Shown here one piece after another: positions 30,277 to 31,155 of a stretch of 31,155 bases of DNA. The DNA lies in contig PKQY01000021.1 of NCBI GenBank assembly GCA_017577895.1, positions 1 through 31,155 of the forward strand, read 5' to 3'. A program made the position numbers and the translations under genes. Position 1 is the stretch's first letter; each line of letters starts with the position of its first letter. Below the pieces are notes generated by a model, which worked only from the letters and a program-made list of their open reading frames with translations, did no database searches and had not been told where the DNA came from. The DNA comes from Bacillota bacterium. Lineage in GTDB: Bacteria; Bacillota; Bacilli; ZCTH02-B2.

Positions 30277-31014
30277 ATGTCTAATTCCATGTATCGGCGA
30301 AACATCCAACGGCACCAATTGAGCAGCGAGCATTTGGGAGAGACGCGCCCGATTATCGTCTCTTTGCCGCCGGGTTATACCGAGCGGCGGGCCTATCCTG
30401 TCCTTTACTTGCAAGATGGGGAAGATTATTTCCGTATGGGCCGCATTGCCACCACGGTCAACCGTTTGGTGGAGGAAAAACGCATCGCCCCGTTGTTGGT
30501 AGTGGGCATTCCGGTGGACAAAGCCAAGCGGACTGAAGAATACCGTCCCGACGGGGCGCGATTTCAGCAATACCAACGTTTTCTTCTCAATGAAATCATC
30601 CCCTTTATGGACCGGGTCTATGCAACGATTCCCGCCCGGCGGGGGAGGGTCATCGGCGGGTCGTCCTTGGGGGCGACGCAGGCGTTGATGACGGCCGTTC
30701 ACGCTCCAAGGACTTTTCGGGCCGTGCTCAGCCAATCGGGGGCCTTTCATCCCCGCATGCATGAATGGTTACGGGAGCAAGCCCAACACGTCGACTTGAC
30801 GGTGTACATGTCCGTTGGGGTGCATGAATCGCCTGCCATCACGCCGGGCGGTGAGTTGGACATCCTTGATTGGAACAAAGCCGTGGCCGACATCTTGCGA
30901 GACTGTGGGGTGAAGGTGTCCTTGCATGTGAAGGACGGTGGCCATGACTGGGGGTTGTGGCAACAGGATTTGCCGGACGCGCTGATGGCGTTGTTTCCGA
31001 AAGACGAGGCGTGA
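30277..31014 (+). CDS. Alpha/beta-hydrolase, putative esterase (EsteraseD/enterochelin esterase type)
   Basis: A 245-residue cytoplasmic hydrolase. The LQDGEDYF segment (about 45-52) and the nucleophile elbow GSSLG with S130 match the putative esterase family that includes enterochelin and bacillibactin esterases and S-formylglutathione hydrolase. A late GGHDW segment supplies the probable catalytic His. The ATG at 30277 has CAGGAGGA upstream; open sequence further upstream is AT-rich promoter DNA and probably not coding. It diverges from the pdh operon. Without siderophore genes nearby I do not assign a substrate. Confidence 0.85.
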   Translation: MSNSMYRRNIQRHQLSSEHLGETRPIIVSLPPGYTERRAYPVLYLQDGEDYFRMGRIATTVNRLVEEKRIAPLLVVGIPVDKAKRTEEYRPDGARFQQYQRFLLNEIIPFMDRVYATIPARRGRVIGGSSLGATQALMTAVHAPRTFRAVLSQSGAFHPRMHEWLREQAQHVDLTVYMSVGVHESPAITPGGELDILDWNKAVADILRDCGVKVSLHVKDGGHDWGLWQQDLPDALMALFPKDEA

Positions 31015-31082
31015 GCCGGCGCAGGAAAACGAACGTGTAAAGTTTAGGTAGGCAAGCAGGAAAGAATCCAATACAAATAGAA

Positions 31083-31149
31083 ATGGAGACCTCACAAAAC
31101 CCAAAAAAACCACGGCCTTCAAGGCCAAAAGAAGAGGTGAGGTCTCCAT
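31083..31149 (+). repeat. Inverted repeat sequestering the start of an edge gene
   Basis: ATGGAGACCTCAC (31083-31095) pairs perfectly with GTGAGGTCTCCAT (31137-31149) across 41 bases, which contain a GGCCTT/AAGGCC mini-hairpin. The right arm includes the ribosome binding site GAGGTGAGG and part of an ATG at 31148, from which a gene seems to run out of the window. Read-through RNA would therefore mask this start. On the minus strand the GGCC hairpin is followed by a T run, like a terminator. No transposase sequence is visible. Confidence 0.6.
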
Positions 31150-31155
31150 GGAACT

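Overview
The window reads as chromosomal DNA of an endospore-forming Bacillota of the order Bacillales. Supporting signs are CotF-like spore coat proteins, a YugP-type zinc peptidase, BpsA/BpsB alkylpyrone genes, the pdhABCD operon near a speA-type decarboxylase, an SR1P-type peptide gene, PerR, LexA and Fur style operators, strong AGGAGG ribosome binding sites and frequent GTG/TTG starts. Sampled rows suggest a mid to high 50s percent GC genome with a lower-GC left end. I cannot name the species. There is no CRISPR array, rRNA or complete insertion sequence.

Layout. 1-3.7 kb: the end of an ABC exporter operon (small membrane protein, ATPase, two permeases with large extracytoplasmic insertions), lower in GC in the rows sampled. 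4.0-5.5 kb: an NfeD/SPFH membrane pair. 5.5-8.8 kb: a uroporphyrinogen-III synthase family gene, then the peroxide-defence operon ahpC-ahpF behind a PerR-like box. 9.0-9.2 kb: the decayed tail of a short-chain dehydrogenase. 9.2-14.4 kb: housekeeping and sporulation-related genes, namely a DedA-like protein, a YugP-like peptidase, a DUF4912 protein, a LexA-boxed Y-family DNA polymerase, two small spore-coat-like proteins, a DUF1885-like protein and a DUF3055-like protein.

14.47-14.72 kb holds what I consider the most informative element: a compact transcription unit of about 205 nt that encodes a 42-residue Cys-rich SR1P-like peptide. Its promoter is flanked by two copies of a CcpN-type motif, and it converges on speA. 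This fits an SR1-type dual-function regulatory RNA. 16.3-18.5 kb: a nitronate monooxygenase-like protein, a small helical protein, tRNA-Pro(CGG) and a thioesterase. 18.6-20.7 kb: a PfeT-type P1B4 iron-efflux ATPase whose promoter overlaps Fur and PerR box matches. 20.7-24.4 kb: a co-directional run of polysaccharide deacetylase, DUF421, DUF4363, type III polyketide synthase (bpsA) and methyltransferase (bpsB), ending tail to tail with an L,D-transpeptidase.

25.2-30.1 kb carries the complete pyruvate dehydrogenase operon pdhA-B-C-D on the minus strand. Its leader contains a perfect 16-bp palindrome, and a cre-like site lies inside the promoter. The window ends with an esterase and a 13-bp inverted repeat that would sequester the ribosome binding site and start codon of whatever gene begins at 31148. 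An insertion sequence end is one reading.

Taken together, much of the region concerns redox and metal homeostasis (AhpCF, PfeT) and central carbon flux (Pdh, SR1/CcpN), with sporulation and envelope genes between. Promoter and operator calls come from reading by eye. Family names come from motif recognition without database searches.
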